This document shows, piece after piece, positions 13,951 through 20,353 of a DNA stretch of 23,061 bases (position 1 is its first letter; every line of letters starts with the position of its first letter). The notes beneath the pieces were generated by a model that made no database searches, was not told the DNA's origin, and saw only the letters and a program-made list of their open reading frames with translations. Source of the DNA: Paludibacteraceae bacterium (GTDB taxonomy: Bacteria; Bacteroidota; Bacteroidia; Bacteroidales; Paludibacteraceae); the NCBI GenBank assembly GCA_024400275.1, contig JAKSMY010000032.1, positions 1 to 23,061 on the forward strand, given 5' to 3'. The translations under genes were made by a program, and so were the position numbers.

Positions 13951-15096
13951 TTAAGATGGGAAGTGGCGATAGTTGATATATCCATTATTGTCAACAGGGA
14001 GTTCTACATAACCATCATAAACAACTTGGGTAGATAAGATATCGTCTTTCATTACCTCTCTCAAATAATCTAAGTTCTTAAAGAAATCAGGGTGAAGCAC
14101 CGTAGCCGATTTGATTTCGGTTGCATGCAATCGCATAGCGTCCTCTTGCAATAAGTCCACTTCATGTGCCTTGTCCCGATAGAAATATAAATTATCGTCC
14201 AACCCATGGTGATAGCGTTCTTTCAATTGATTGGCTACAACCATATTCTCAAACAAAGACCCCCTAATAGGACACGATGCCACATCTTTTTCTGAATGAA
14301 GTCCCAATAAATAGCACACCAAGCCGGTGTCATAAAAATACACCTTAGGAGCTTTGATGAGCCGTTTTCCGAGGTTGCGATAGTAGGGACGCAGTGTAAA
14401 CGCCACATAAGATGTTTGCAACACACTTAACCATCCTTGAATGGTTTTTACAGATACACCTACTTCATTGGCTAATGCCGAGCTATTGAATTCTGTTCCT
14501 ATTCGTGCGGCGCAAAGGCGAATGAATTTGGTAAATAAGTTGATGTCTCGAATGTTCGTCACCAAACGCACGTCACGTTGTATGTACGTAGAAAAATAAC
14601 TATCATATACATTCCATACAGGGCGATTATCTCCCCAAATAGCAGGGAAACAACCTCGCAGGAGTAGCGTGTCCGTAGATAGGGGTGCTGCCGATTCTCC
14701 TAACTCACTCAGAGAGAACGGCAGCAATCGCAAAATGGCTACTCGTCCTGCCAAGGATTGGCTGATGTTTTGCATTAACAAAAAATTACTGCTTCCGGAA
14801 AGGATAAATCTGCGTGATTTATCTTCATCTACCAACACTTGTATCGCCGAAAAGACCTCTGGTAAATAATGTGCCTCGTCCAAAATGACTCCGGTAGTGA
14901 ACTGCCGTAAGTACTCCACGGGGTTCATTTGTATTGCCAAGCGCACGGACTCCTGCTCTAAATTGATGTATTGGTATTGGGGAAACACCATTTTGCACAA
15001 GGTTGTCTTGCCGGATTGCCGAGGCCCGGTGATTGATAAGACAGGGAACGTGAGCACTAATTGCTCAACTATAGATTGAATTTGTCGGTTATACAT
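13951..15096 (-). CDS. AAA ATPase with DUF4143 domain
   Basis: A 381-aa protein of the widespread two-domain family. The N-terminal AAA_14 ATPase has Walker A GPRQSGKT (24-31), Walker B GVILDEAHYLPEVF near residues 67-80, and the sensor-like FILSGSSNFLLMQNISQSLA then GR. A winged-helix-like segment follows (ALANEVGVSVKTIQGWLSVL), and then DUF4143 (KAPKVYFYDTGLVCYLLGL, LFENMVVANQL, FYRDKAHEVDLL, ATEIKSA), whose E-x-D and E-x-K residues resemble a nuclease-like core. The role is not established for the family. I start at ATG 15096 because the upstream in-frame ATG at 15147 lies inside the -7 box (15145-15152). It is a single-gene unit with its own promoter and terminator, flanked by repeats, and looks like an accessory gene. 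Confidence 0.9.
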   Translation of the reverse strand: MYNRQIQSIVEQLVLTFPVLSITGPRQSGKTTLCKMVFPQYQYINLEQESVRLAIQMNPVEYLRQFTTGVILDEAHYLPEVFSAIQVLVDEDKSRRFILSGSSNFLLMQNISQSLAGRVAILRLLPFSLSELGESAAPLSTDTLLLRGCFPAIWGDNRPVWNVYDSYFSTYIQRDVRLVTNIRDINLFTKFIRLCAARIGTEFNSSALANEVGVSVKTIQGWLSVLQTSYVAFTLRPYYRNLGKRLIKAPKVYFYDTGLVCYLLGLHSEKDVASCPIRGSLFENMVVANQLKERYHHGLDDNLYFYRDKAHEVDLLQEDAMRLHATEIKSATVLHPDFFKNLDYLREVMKDDILSTQVVYDGYVELPVDNNGYINYRHFPS

Positions 15097-15112
15097 AGTA
15101 GCAATATTTGAG

Positions 15113-15145
15113 GCGGATTTAGAATTAAATTCCAAATCGGTCCGC
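15113..15145. repeat. 33-bp palindromic element in the ATPase leader
   Basis: GCGGATTTAGAATTAAATTC-CAAATCGGTCCGC is an imperfect inverted repeat (GCGGATTT against AAATCGGTCCGC, centre AATTAAATT). It spans the inferred transcription start and the leader of the ATPase gene. A second copy lies at 15276-15308. Confidence 0.7.
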
Positions 15146-15176
15146 AAAATTACACTTTTTTACTGAAATATGCAAA
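15145..15176 (-). promoter_or_regulatory. promoter of the DUF4143 ATPase
   Basis: On the minus strand TTTG (15176-15173, extended TTTGCATAT), a 20-nt spacer, then TAATTTTG (15152-15145). The position of the -7 box decides the start codon of the gene. Confidence 0.85.
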
Positions 15177-15275
15177 TTTTTAGGTGTAAAAATACCTTTT
15201 TTTGTATATAAATAAAGGATTGTATAGAAATTTATCTGTGTAATATGTTGGTAATGTGCGTAATATGATATGATT

Positions 15276-15308
15276 GGACGGATTTGGAATTAAACTACAA
15301 ATCCGCCC
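15276..15308. repeat. second copy of the 33-bp palindromic element
   Basis: GGACGGATTTGGAATTAAAC-TACAAATCCGCCC shares the core GGATTT-r-GAATTAAA-y-t/a-CAAATC with 15113-15145. It lies about 160 bp upstream of it, with no gene attached. Confidence 0.7.
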
Positions 15309-15521
15309 GTATTTGGTATATACTTCTCTTTCTCGTAGCACCTCCGTAGCACTCGGACTATGTCTTTTCAGTCCGAGTGCTTAGTAGTTGACCACCCGGC
15401 GACCACTCTACAGGGTCTGTCTCCGACCTCTCCTCCCCATAAATCTTGCTTTTTTAGTTGGTGCTTTTTTGGGGTCGAGGGTTGATCGACACTTGACAGA
15501 CATTTGACCGACACTTAACAC
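15309..15521. other. gene-free stretch with a strong hairpin and an 11-bp repeat array
   Basis: No coding frame is supported here. A perfect 12-bp stem, AGCACTCGGACT (15348-15359) with AGTCCGAGTGCT (15370-15381), has a 10-nt loop but no U-tract. From about 15488 to 15520 three 11-bp units follow each other (CGACACTTGAC, AGACATTTGAC, CGACACTTAAC). The hairpin could belong to an RNA, but no promoter could be assigned. Confidence 0.5.
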
Positions 15522-15555
15522 AAAAAAAGCAACCCCGAAAGGTTGCTTTTTTTTT
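15522..15555. terminator. bidirectional terminator after lipoprotein gene 1
   Basis: GCAACC (15529-15534), loop CCGAAA, GGTTGC (15541-15546), with an A-run before and nine T after. It serves the minus-strand lipoprotein gene ending at 15578. Confidence 0.88.
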
Positions 15556-15577
15556 ATAATGAAAAGGGGGAGTGTGA

Positions 15578-16597
15578 CTAATCCTTCGAAGTGGTTTCTT
15601 TGAAGACAATAGTTGCATTTGCCACTTTTGTAGAATAATAATAATTTCCTCCTTCAAATGTAGCACCTGAAACGCTAACTTCAACTTCTTGTTCGCCAAC
15701 AGTTCCCGTTGTTTTGTGTTGGAACTTAAAGGTAGCAGCATCAGCACCGGCGTAGCCAACATATTTTGGAGTGGACTTATCCGAATTTTGGTATGCTACA
15801 CATTGAGAGCCAACAACAGGCAGAACTGACACCTCTGTATATTCATCTGGTGGAAGAACAATAACTACAGGCAAAGATACACCACTTTCTCCAAAACTTT
15901 CAAATTTTTTGTTCATCACATAATCATAAGTTTTAGTTCCTGTTGCTTCACCTTTAGCGGTAATTTTTAATCCATCCATTACAGCATTCACAGTGTAATT
16001 TTCGCGATTAGTAGAAATTTCTTGTGGAATAGATATTGTAGTTGTCAACATAAAACGGAATGCGCACCACACCGGACTAAGCTCAATCGCTTCGCCTAAT
16101 TTGCAATTCTCACTTGATTCAAAACGCATTGTGTTCTTTGCAATACCATCTAAATGGTAGTATTGCTTTACAGGAACTTGAGCAGGACCATACACTACTT
16201 TGAATGCATCACCATCTGCTGGCATTTTTCCTCTAAAATAAGCTTCTGTGTTATCAACCTTAATATCCTCTTCATCTCCGAAACTACTTTGATCCTCTAA
16301 CATGCGGAAAAATGCACTTTCAGTACCCATAACAACTTGAATGTTGTCACCTCTATTCCATTGGAATGCGATATCACCATATTCGTTGTTCATGTAATTG
16401 CCATTTTCGTCTTTGTTTCCCAATACAAAACCATCAATTTTACGAGGAGAAGATTGTGCTTGAGTATTATTGGACATATATACGCCCAACGTCACCTCTT
16501 GATCTTTAAGAAAATTGTTGTTTTGGGGCTCAAGACTATTTTTACATGCCGACAAAACAACAGCACATATACTGAGTAAAAAATAAACTTTTTTCAT
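15578..16597 (-). CDS. fimbrillin-like surface lipoprotein 1, paired with a small peptide gene
   Basis: A 339-aa lipoprotein. Signal and lipobox are MKKVYFLLSICAVVLSAC (Cys18); the following KNSLEPQ is the usual polar linker. The body has the pattern of fimbrillin/Mfa-like proteins: F-x-W-x-x-GD-x-I-x-V (IAFQWNRGDNIQVV), then F-x-G (AYFRGKMP) and a YGP block. It is clearly paralogous to the lipoprotein at 18092: both have RKI-D/N-G, an MRFE block, L-x-P-V/I-W-C/S-A, and GLDKI- or DGLKI-type strands. The start is ATG 16597; the longer frame begins at a TTG. The stop of the 44-aa peptide gene lies 7 nt upstream, so the two are one operon. Cys186 (PVWCAF) lies where the paralogue has Ser. Function could be surface adhesion or fimbria accessory; this is inference. 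Confidence 0.75.
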   Translation of the reverse strand: MKKVYFLLSICAVVLSACKNSLEPQNNNFLKDQEVTLGVYMSNNTQAQSSPRKIDGFVLGNKDENGNYMNNEYGDIAFQWNRGDNIQVVMGTESAFFRMLEDQSSFGDEEDIKVDNTEAYFRGKMPADGDAFKVVYGPAQVPVKQYYHLDGIAKNTMRFESSENCKLGEAIELSPVWCAFRFMLTTTISIPQEISTNRENYTVNAVMDGLKITAKGEATGTKTYDYVMNKKFESFGESGVSLPVVIVLPPDEYTEVSVLPVVGSQCVAYQNSDKSTPKYVGYAGADAATFKFQHKTTGTVGEQEVEVSVSGATFEGGNYYYSTKVANATIVFKETTSKD

Positions 16598-16604
16598 ATA
16601 ATTA

Positions 16605-16739
16605 TTATTCAACTTGTACGTAATTTTTAGATAAATGTCTAATGGTCACTTTGGAATCCATATTGACGCTTTCGGCGCAGATGGTCATTTGGTTTTGAAT
16701 TTGGAGCACTTGAGTCTCCGGGTTTTTGTACCTTTTCAT
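16605..16739 (-). CDS. 44-aa peptide of the MKxYxxPETQVLQI type (module 1)
   Basis: ATG 16739-16737 to TAA 16607-16605. The product starts MKRYKNPETQVLQIQNQMTI, continues CAESVNMDSKVTIRHL and ends SKNYVQVE. It aligns with the peptide encoded at 17923-18072: Met-Lys, Tyr4, PETQVLQI at 7-14, Asn16 and Ile-Cys at 20-21 are all shared, while the tails differ. It has no signal peptide or membrane helix. It sits between the promoter at 16877-16908 and the lipoprotein start, only 7 nt before that gene. Bacteroidales genomes contain many short frames starting in this style (MKKY-x-x-P); I know of no proven role. Candidates are a secreted peptide with cleavable leader, a regulatory leader peptide or a lipoprotein partner. 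Confidence 0.75.
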   Translation of the reverse strand: MKRYKNPETQVLQIQNQMTICAESVNMDSKVTIRHLSKNYVQVE

Positions 16740-16876
16740 TTTGTTGTTGTCCCTCAAACTTTGATTCCGGAGGGGCGGAGGTTAAATTGATATATCAGTT
16801 AACTAATTTTTCTTTTTTGTTCTCATTCTGAGCCACTTGCGGACAGGTCTAAAGACCTACTCCACGAAATAGCGCA

Positions 16877-16908
16877 CAAAGATACACTTTTTTTTTTATA
16901 TACACAAA
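16877..16908 (-). promoter_or_regulatory. promoter of peptide/lipoprotein module 1
   Basis: On the minus strand TTTG (16908-16905, extended TTTGTGTATAT), a 20-nt spacer, then TATCTTTG (16884-16877). The leader before the peptide gene is about 130 nt and contains AGGTCT-aa-AGACCT (16845-16858). Confidence 0.85.
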
Positions 16909-17058
16909 TTTTTGGGCAAGTTTTTTTTCATTTTTTTTTACAAAAAAGTTTTTTTTATGTTTAACAAAAACATAGATAAACTCCTTGTGTTTGCTGCTAT
17001 GTCTCAGCAAGCCATTGAGCCAGTCGCTGTCTAAAAACCTTAGTGAGCAAGTTCCCTA

Positions 17059-17304
17059 ATTAAAAACAATCACAATCGTCCACATTGTTTCTCTTTTTGG
17101 CAAAAGGACGACACGTCGTCGGTGCCAAAAGAGCCCCTAACGTGGACAACACAATAGAACAAAGAACACGATTCATTGCTTTGTGAATTTCGTATCTTCG
17201 TGCTGGCTGCATACGTGGGGAGAGCTCCACCGACAAGTAGCGAAGCGGAGTGTCTATTAGGGCGAAACACACAAGAGCAGACAGTTGTGATAATTGACAA
17301 TTGA
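17059..17304. repeat. structured repeat R1, copy 1
   Basis: About 245 bp from AATTAAAAACAATCACAATC to GATAATTGACAATTG. Nested complementary segments form a long hairpin: GTCCAC (17078-17083) with GTGGAC (17142-17147), CTCTTTTTGGC (17091-17101) with GCCAAAAGAG (17124-17133), and GACGAC-ac-GTCGTC (17107-17120) at the tip. Its right end passes into TTGAC-type heptamers and AATGCAC units, ending ATGCACGATTAA. No gene is supported in it. The ~140 bp to its left (16910-17058) are AT-rich with poly-T runs and a TATGTTT/AAACATA inverted repeat, otherwise featureless. Confidence 0.9.
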
Positions 17305-17328
17305 GAATGCACAATGCACGATTAACTA

Positions 17329-17512
17329 ATTAAAAACAATCACAATCGTCCACATTGTTTCTCTTTTTGGCAAAAGGACGACACGTCGTCGGTGCCAAAA
17401 GAGCCCCTAACGTGGACGACACAATGGAACAAAGAACACGATTCATCGCTTTGTGAATTTCGTATCTTCGTGCTGGCTGCATACGTGGGGAGAGCCCTAC
17501 CGACAAGGAGCG
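17329..17512. repeat. structured repeat R1, copy 2 (truncated)
   Basis: Nearly identical to copy 1 and in direct repeat with it, about 270 bp on, but homology stops after CGACAAGGAGCG at 17512. The last ~60 bp of R1 are missing, replaced by a GGGGGAGA-type repeat. The hairpin half is intact. Confidence 0.9.
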
Positions 17513-17552
17513 GGGGGAGAGACCCCCTCGGTCCCCCTTCAGAGGGGGAAGA
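17513..17552. repeat. LKGDRGG-type palindromic repeat
   Basis: CCCCCTCGGTCCCCCTTC-agagggggaaga, with the inner inverted repeat CCCCCTTC/AGAGGGGG. The minus strand would read PPLKGDRGGL. It is the intergenic relative of the repeats inside trmN6 at 5331 and 4991. Confidence 0.65.
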
Positions 17553-17608
17553 TAGGTAGTAGGTAGTAGGTAGTAGGTTGTAGGTTGTAGGGAGTAGGTT
17601 GTAGGGAG
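17553..17608. repeat. heptamer array TAGGTAG/TAGGTTG/TAGGGAG
   Basis: Eight consecutive 7-bp units: three TAGGTAG, two TAGGTTG, then TAGGGAG, TAGGTTG, TAGGGAG. It is followed by GGTTGAC-AATGCAC-GATGCAC, the TTGAC/ATGCAC module, up to about 17640. Confidence 0.9.
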
Positions 17609-17820
17609 TAGGGGTTGACAATGCACGATGCACGGTGGCGGTTGACGGTGGCTGTCGCCAATCTTCTCTCAGCGCGGGTGTATTTCGGGACCACTTCGGG
17701 ACCACTCAATCACTGCCAAAACTGAGGGGGTGGGTGGGGTGTAAATTGGGCAAGTTGTGGGTGGCAGGTTGCAGGTTGTATGGCAGAAAAAGTGAAAAAA
17801 ATGAAAAAAGTGAAAATAAA
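17609..17820. other. repeat-rich gene-free stretch upstream of module 2
   Basis: It holds the end of an ATGCAC module, an exact 11-bp tandem TCGGGACCACT x2 (17685-17706), a G-rich patch (17725-17742), GCAGGTT-GCAGGTT heptamers (17766-17779) and GTGAAAA-type purine repeats (17792-17818). No gene is supported. Confidence 0.6.
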
Positions 17821-17852
17821 TTTGGAAATTCCAAAAAAAAGTCTTACCTTTG
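17821..17852 (+). promoter_or_regulatory. promoter of peptide/lipoprotein module 2
   Basis: TTTG (17821-17824), a 20-nt spacer, then TACCTTTG (17845-17852). Transcription would start near 17858, giving a 65-nt leader before the peptide gene. The spacer begins with the inverted repeat TTTGGAAATTCCAAA (17821-17835). Confidence 0.85.
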
Positions 17853-17922
17853 CAGCGAATTTGGATTTTTAGGTCATGCGTGCCCGTTCCAAAGTAATAT
17901 TAGGAATATTAAAACAAAGAAT

Positions 17923-18072
17923 ATGAAACAGTATCTATCCCCAGAGACACAAGTTCTCCAAATCTACAACACTTTCGCCATCTGCGAAGTAAGCGGTGGC
18001 GGTGAACCTAAATCAGCAGGAACGAGCATACGGAATATGCCTCGTCAAACGCTAACAGTTCAATGGATTTAA
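17923..18072 (+). CDS. 49-aa peptide of the MKxYxxPETQVLQI type (module 2)
   Basis: The product starts MKQYLSPETQVLQIYNTFAI, continues CEVSGGGEPKSAGTSIR and ends NMPRQTLTVQWI. It shares with the peptide at 16605-16739 the MK-x-Y-x-x-PETQVLQI block, Asn16 and Ile20-Cys21; the Gly-rich middle and basic tail are its own. I use ATG 17923 because it lies 65 nt after the inferred transcription start, and upstream codons of the same frame cross the promoter and repeats. The lipoprotein gene begins 19 nt after its stop. The strong conservation of the first 21 residues against divergent tails suggests that the front is recognised by something and the rear is the effector or simply drifting. Confidence 0.75.
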   Translation: MKQYLSPETQVLQIYNTFAICEVSGGGEPKSAGTSIRNMPRQTLTVQWI

Positions 18073-18091
18073 CCCTCTAATAGGCACTATT

Positions 18092-19087
18092 ATGAAAAAG
18101 AATATATTTATTTTGTGCATTGCTTTTGCAATGGCGCTCGTATCTTGTAATAAGAATAATGAGCCGGAAATGAGTCCCGTTCAAGATGGCAAGGTCTCGT
18201 TCACCATACCAGCGCGTACCATTAACGCAGGAGGTGGCGCACAATCGGCTGCGCGCAAAATCAATGGTAATTTAACTGAAAAGTATATCGTTTTTAAATG
18301 GGAAGTAGAGGACAAAATAGAATTTAAGTTTTATGATTCAAATAAGAATTTGATTAAGGAAGAATTGTATACTGTTCAAGCTTCTGATATGAGTTCTGAT
18401 AAAACTTCCATTTCTGTTTTGGTTGATGCCCCTAACAATGCACAATATGCGACAGCTGCTACAGGACCGGAGACTATTAAAACAGAACAATTACATGTGG
18501 TTAATGCGATGTCTAGTAATCATATGCGTTTTGAGACAGACGATTTAATACCTCTCAATCCGGGTGAAAATACACTTCCTATGAATCCGATATGGTCAGC
18601 CATTATTATTACGCCTACATACGAATATTATTTTGACGATATCGATGACAATGATCGAAGTTATGTGTCTACCACCATAGGTCTTGATAAAATCACATTA
18701 ACCCAAACCATAGGGACAGAAGTCTTAGAGGTTAATTACATATACAGAAATAAGGGTGGGAATCAAACCAAAATTTCGAAAACTGCATATAATGGAGCAA
18801 CACCAAGCACTCCTTATATTATTGTGGTTAATCCTGCAGAAGAATGCGATTTGGCAATAGATTTGTATTACAAAAAAGACTATTTTTCTGGAGAATCCGA
18901 TAAGCAATGGGAAGACGAAGGTATGGACCCGTTTAAACTTAAGGTGGATGAGAGCCAAACAACGATACAAACCATCTCTATGCATACTGAAGAGCAATCC
19001 GTCAAAGGTATAGAGAAAGGACAGGCATATGATGTACCTGTTATGAAGCATCCTCTTGTGATACATTGGATAACAGTGGATGAGTAA
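18092..19087 (+). CDS. fimbrillin-like surface lipoprotein 2, paired with a small peptide gene
   Basis: A 331-aa lipoprotein. Signal and lipobox are MKKNIFILCIAFAMALVSC (Cys19), followed by the polar linker NKNNEPEM. Aligned by eye with the protein at 15578-16597: RKING against RKIDG, IVFKWEVEDKIEF against IAFQWNRGDNIQV, NHMRFETDD against NTMRFESSE, NPIWSA against SPVWCA, then a GLDKITL strand and a PYIIVVNPAEE against VVIVLPPDE segment. This is the general layout of fimbrillin/Mfa-like proteins, but no Arg-protease maturation site can be assigned. The C-terminal KHPLVIHWITVDE has no counterpart in paralogue 1. It is the second gene of the peptide-lipoprotein operon and ends at the terminator at 19114. 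Confidence 0.75.
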   Translation: MKKNIFILCIAFAMALVSCNKNNEPEMSPVQDGKVSFTIPARTINAGGGAQSAARKINGNLTEKYIVFKWEVEDKIEFKFYDSNKNLIKEELYTVQASDMSSDKTSISVLVDAPNNAQYATAATGPETIKTEQLHVVNAMSSNHMRFETDDLIPLNPGENTLPMNPIWSAIIITPTYEYYFDDIDDNDRSYVSTTIGLDKITLTQTIGTEVLEVNYIYRNKGGNQTKISKTAYNGATPSTPYIIVVNPAEECDLAIDLYYKKDYFSGESDKQWEDEGMDPFKLKVDESQTTIQTISMHTEEQSVKGIEKGQAYDVPVMKHPLVIHWITVDE

Positions 19088-19113
19088 TCTAATATTAAGT
19101 ATAAGTTACACAG

Positions 19114-19144
19114 CCAGCAACCATCTCGGTTGCTGGTTTTTTTT
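19114..19144 (+). terminator. terminator of module 2
   Basis: A perfect 9-bp stem, CCAGCAACC-atctc-GGTTGCTGG (19114-19136), followed by eight T. It starts 27 nt after the stop of the lipoprotein gene. Confidence 0.92.
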
Positions 19145-19218
19145 GTCTTTTTCTTTTGCTTTTCTTTTGTTTGCAGGTGCAGGATTTGATGGTCAGGTAT
19201 CTGCAATCTTGGCTCTAT

Positions 19219-19306
19219 ATCATATTAATATCATACTAATATCATATTAATCACATACTAATCTCATACTAATCACATACTAATCTCATACTAATCACAT
19301 ACTAAA
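19219..19306. repeat. 11-bp tandem array (yMCATAyTAAT)
   Basis: Eight contiguous 11-bp units: ATCATATTAAT, ATCATACTAAT, ATCATATTAAT, then CACATACTAAT and CTCATACTAAT alternating, ending CACATACTAAA. The period equals about one DNA turn, so every TACTAAT faces the same side of the helix. Confidence 0.9.
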
Positions 19307-19323
19307 AACCCTATACTTATTCG

Positions 19324-19379
19324 GTTGACAGTTGACAGTTGATAGTTGATAGTTGATAGTTGACAATTGACAGTTGACA
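19324..19379. repeat. heptamer array GTTGAyA (8 units)
   Basis: GTTGACA x2, GTTGATA x3, GTTGACA, ATTGACA, GTTGACA without a gap. It leads directly into the R2 element. Related arrays lie at 19590-19637, 19876-19919, 20887-20928 and 21177-21204. Confidence 0.95.
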
Positions 19380-19394
19380 AAAACAATAAAAACC

Positions 19395-19521
19395 CCTTGA
19401 AGAGGATGGTGCTAAAGCCCCTGATGCTATGAGTTCATCATTTTCCTGAATAGCAAGCTCTTCAATAAAATGCTGCGCTCCTATCATCACCCTATTTTAT
19501 AGGGTATCATCCTCTTCAAGG
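19395..19521. repeat. palindrome-ended element R2, copy A
   Basis: A 127-bp element with perfect 14-bp terminal inverted repeats, CCTTGAAGAGGATG and CATCCTCTTCAAGG. It lies inside a 159-bp segment (19372-19530) identical to 19912-20070. It holds an inner hairpin, CCCTAT-ttt-ATAGGG (19491-19505). The minus strand contains a short protein-like frame (MIGAQHFIEELAIQENDEL...) too short to call a gene. Confidence 0.9.
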
Positions 19522-19544
19522 CGATAAACAAAATAAAAAATATG

Positions 19545-19590
19545 GACCGCTACGCTGATGGAATAAAGACCGCTTCGCTGATGGAATAAG
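19545..19590. repeat. 23-bp tandem duplication
   Basis: GACCGCTACGCTGATGGAAT-AAA and GACCGCTTCGCTGATGGAAT-AAG follow each other exactly. They contain a GCTACGC/GCTTCGC quasi-palindrome. They lie between R2 copy A and the next heptamer array. Confidence 0.85.
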
Positions 19591-19637
19591 GACAGTTGAT
19601 AGTTGACAGTTGACGATGCACAATGCACGATTAAACG

Positions 19638-19880
19638 ATTAAAAACAATCACAATCGTCCACATTGTGTCTCTTTTTGGCAAAAGGACGACATGTCGTCG
19701 GTGCCAAAAGAGCCCCTAAATGGACGACACAATGGAACAAAGAACACGATTCATTGCTTTGTGAATTTCGTATCTTCGTGCCGGCTGCATAAGTAGGGAG
19801 AGCCCTACCGACAAGGAGCGAAGCGGAGTGTCTATTAGGGTGAAACACACCAAAGCAGACAGTTGTGATAATTGACAATT
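19638..19880. repeat. structured repeat R1, copy 3
   Basis: Same orientation as copies 1 and 2, preceded by the module GATGCAC-AATGCAC-GATTAAACG. It differs by a C to T in the loop of the GACGAC-at-GTCGTC tip and by TAAATGGAC for TAACGTGGAC, a 1-bp net deletion that shortens the outer stem. It passes into GTTGACA heptamers and then R2 copy B. Confidence 0.9.
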
Positions 19881-19934
19881 GACAGTTGATAGTTGACAGT
19901 TGACAGTTGATAGTTGACAAAAACAATAAAAACC

Positions 19935-20061
19935 CCTTGAAGAGGATGGTGCTAAAGCCCCTGATGCTATGAGTTCATCATTTTCCTGAATAGCAAGCTC
20001 TTCAATAAAATGCTGCGCTCCTATCATCACCCTATTTTATAGGGTATCATCCTCTTCAAGG
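19935..20061. repeat. palindrome-ended element R2, copy B
   Basis: Identical to copy A, exactly 540 bp downstream in direct orientation. It is followed by GGCGATAAACAG and an AAAGTC heptamer array. Confidence 0.92.
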
Positions 20062-20072
20062 CGATAAACAGA

Positions 20073-20114
20073 AAAAGTCAAAAGTCGAAAGTCAAAAGTC
20101 AAAAGTCGAAAGTA
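20073..20114. repeat. heptamer array rAAAGTC (6 units)
   Basis: AAAAGTC x2, GAAAGTC, AAAAGTC x2, GAAAGTA. It follows R2 copy B, as the longer array of the same unit follows R2 copy C. Confidence 0.95.
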
Positions 20115-20245
20115 GGTGATGGAGACGGACAATGCACAATGCACAATACTAGATGCAAAAAAAAGGAGTAAACTCCTAACGATGGCATAATTATGCCTAT
20201 TTAGATAGATAAAATCTATTTTGGGGGCTAAATATACAACAAAAA
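20115..20245. other. gap upstream of the lspA promoter
   Basis: Contains an ATGCACA-type module (20130-20145), a hairpin GGAG-taaa-CTCC (20165-20176) and a perfect 14-bp palindrome GGCATAATTATGCC (20184-20197). No gene is supported. Confidence 0.5.
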
Positions 20246-20277
20246 TTTGCGTATTTCGAAAATATTTTATATCTTTG
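20246..20277 (+). promoter_or_regulatory. promoter of lspA
   Basis: TTTG (20246-20249, extended TTTGCGTAT), a 20-nt spacer, then TATCTTTG (20270-20277). Transcription would begin near 20284. The leader carries a hairpin TTCCCGT-tga-ACGGGAA (20313-20329). Confidence 0.88.
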
Positions 20278-20353
20278 CACTGCAAAGAGGAACCTTTTCC
20301 CTAGATACGGTTTTCCCGTTGAACGGGAACACCATGTATTGTATATGTGCACT

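Noticed and set aside
15097..15147. Upstream start of the DUF4143 ATPase at 15147
   Set aside because: It lies inside the -7 box, so the codon would not be in the transcript.
17635..17922. Longer N-terminal version of the module 2 peptide, starting at 17635
   Set aside because: The extension runs through heptamer repeats, a poly-purine tract and the promoter boxes at 17821-17852; homology to the other peptide begins at the ATG at 17923.
19395..20061. Protein fragment MIGAQHFIEELAIQENDEL in R2 copies A and B as a gene
   Set aside because: The frame is about 50 codons before entering repeat sequence, lacks a ribosome-binding region, and is absent from copy C.
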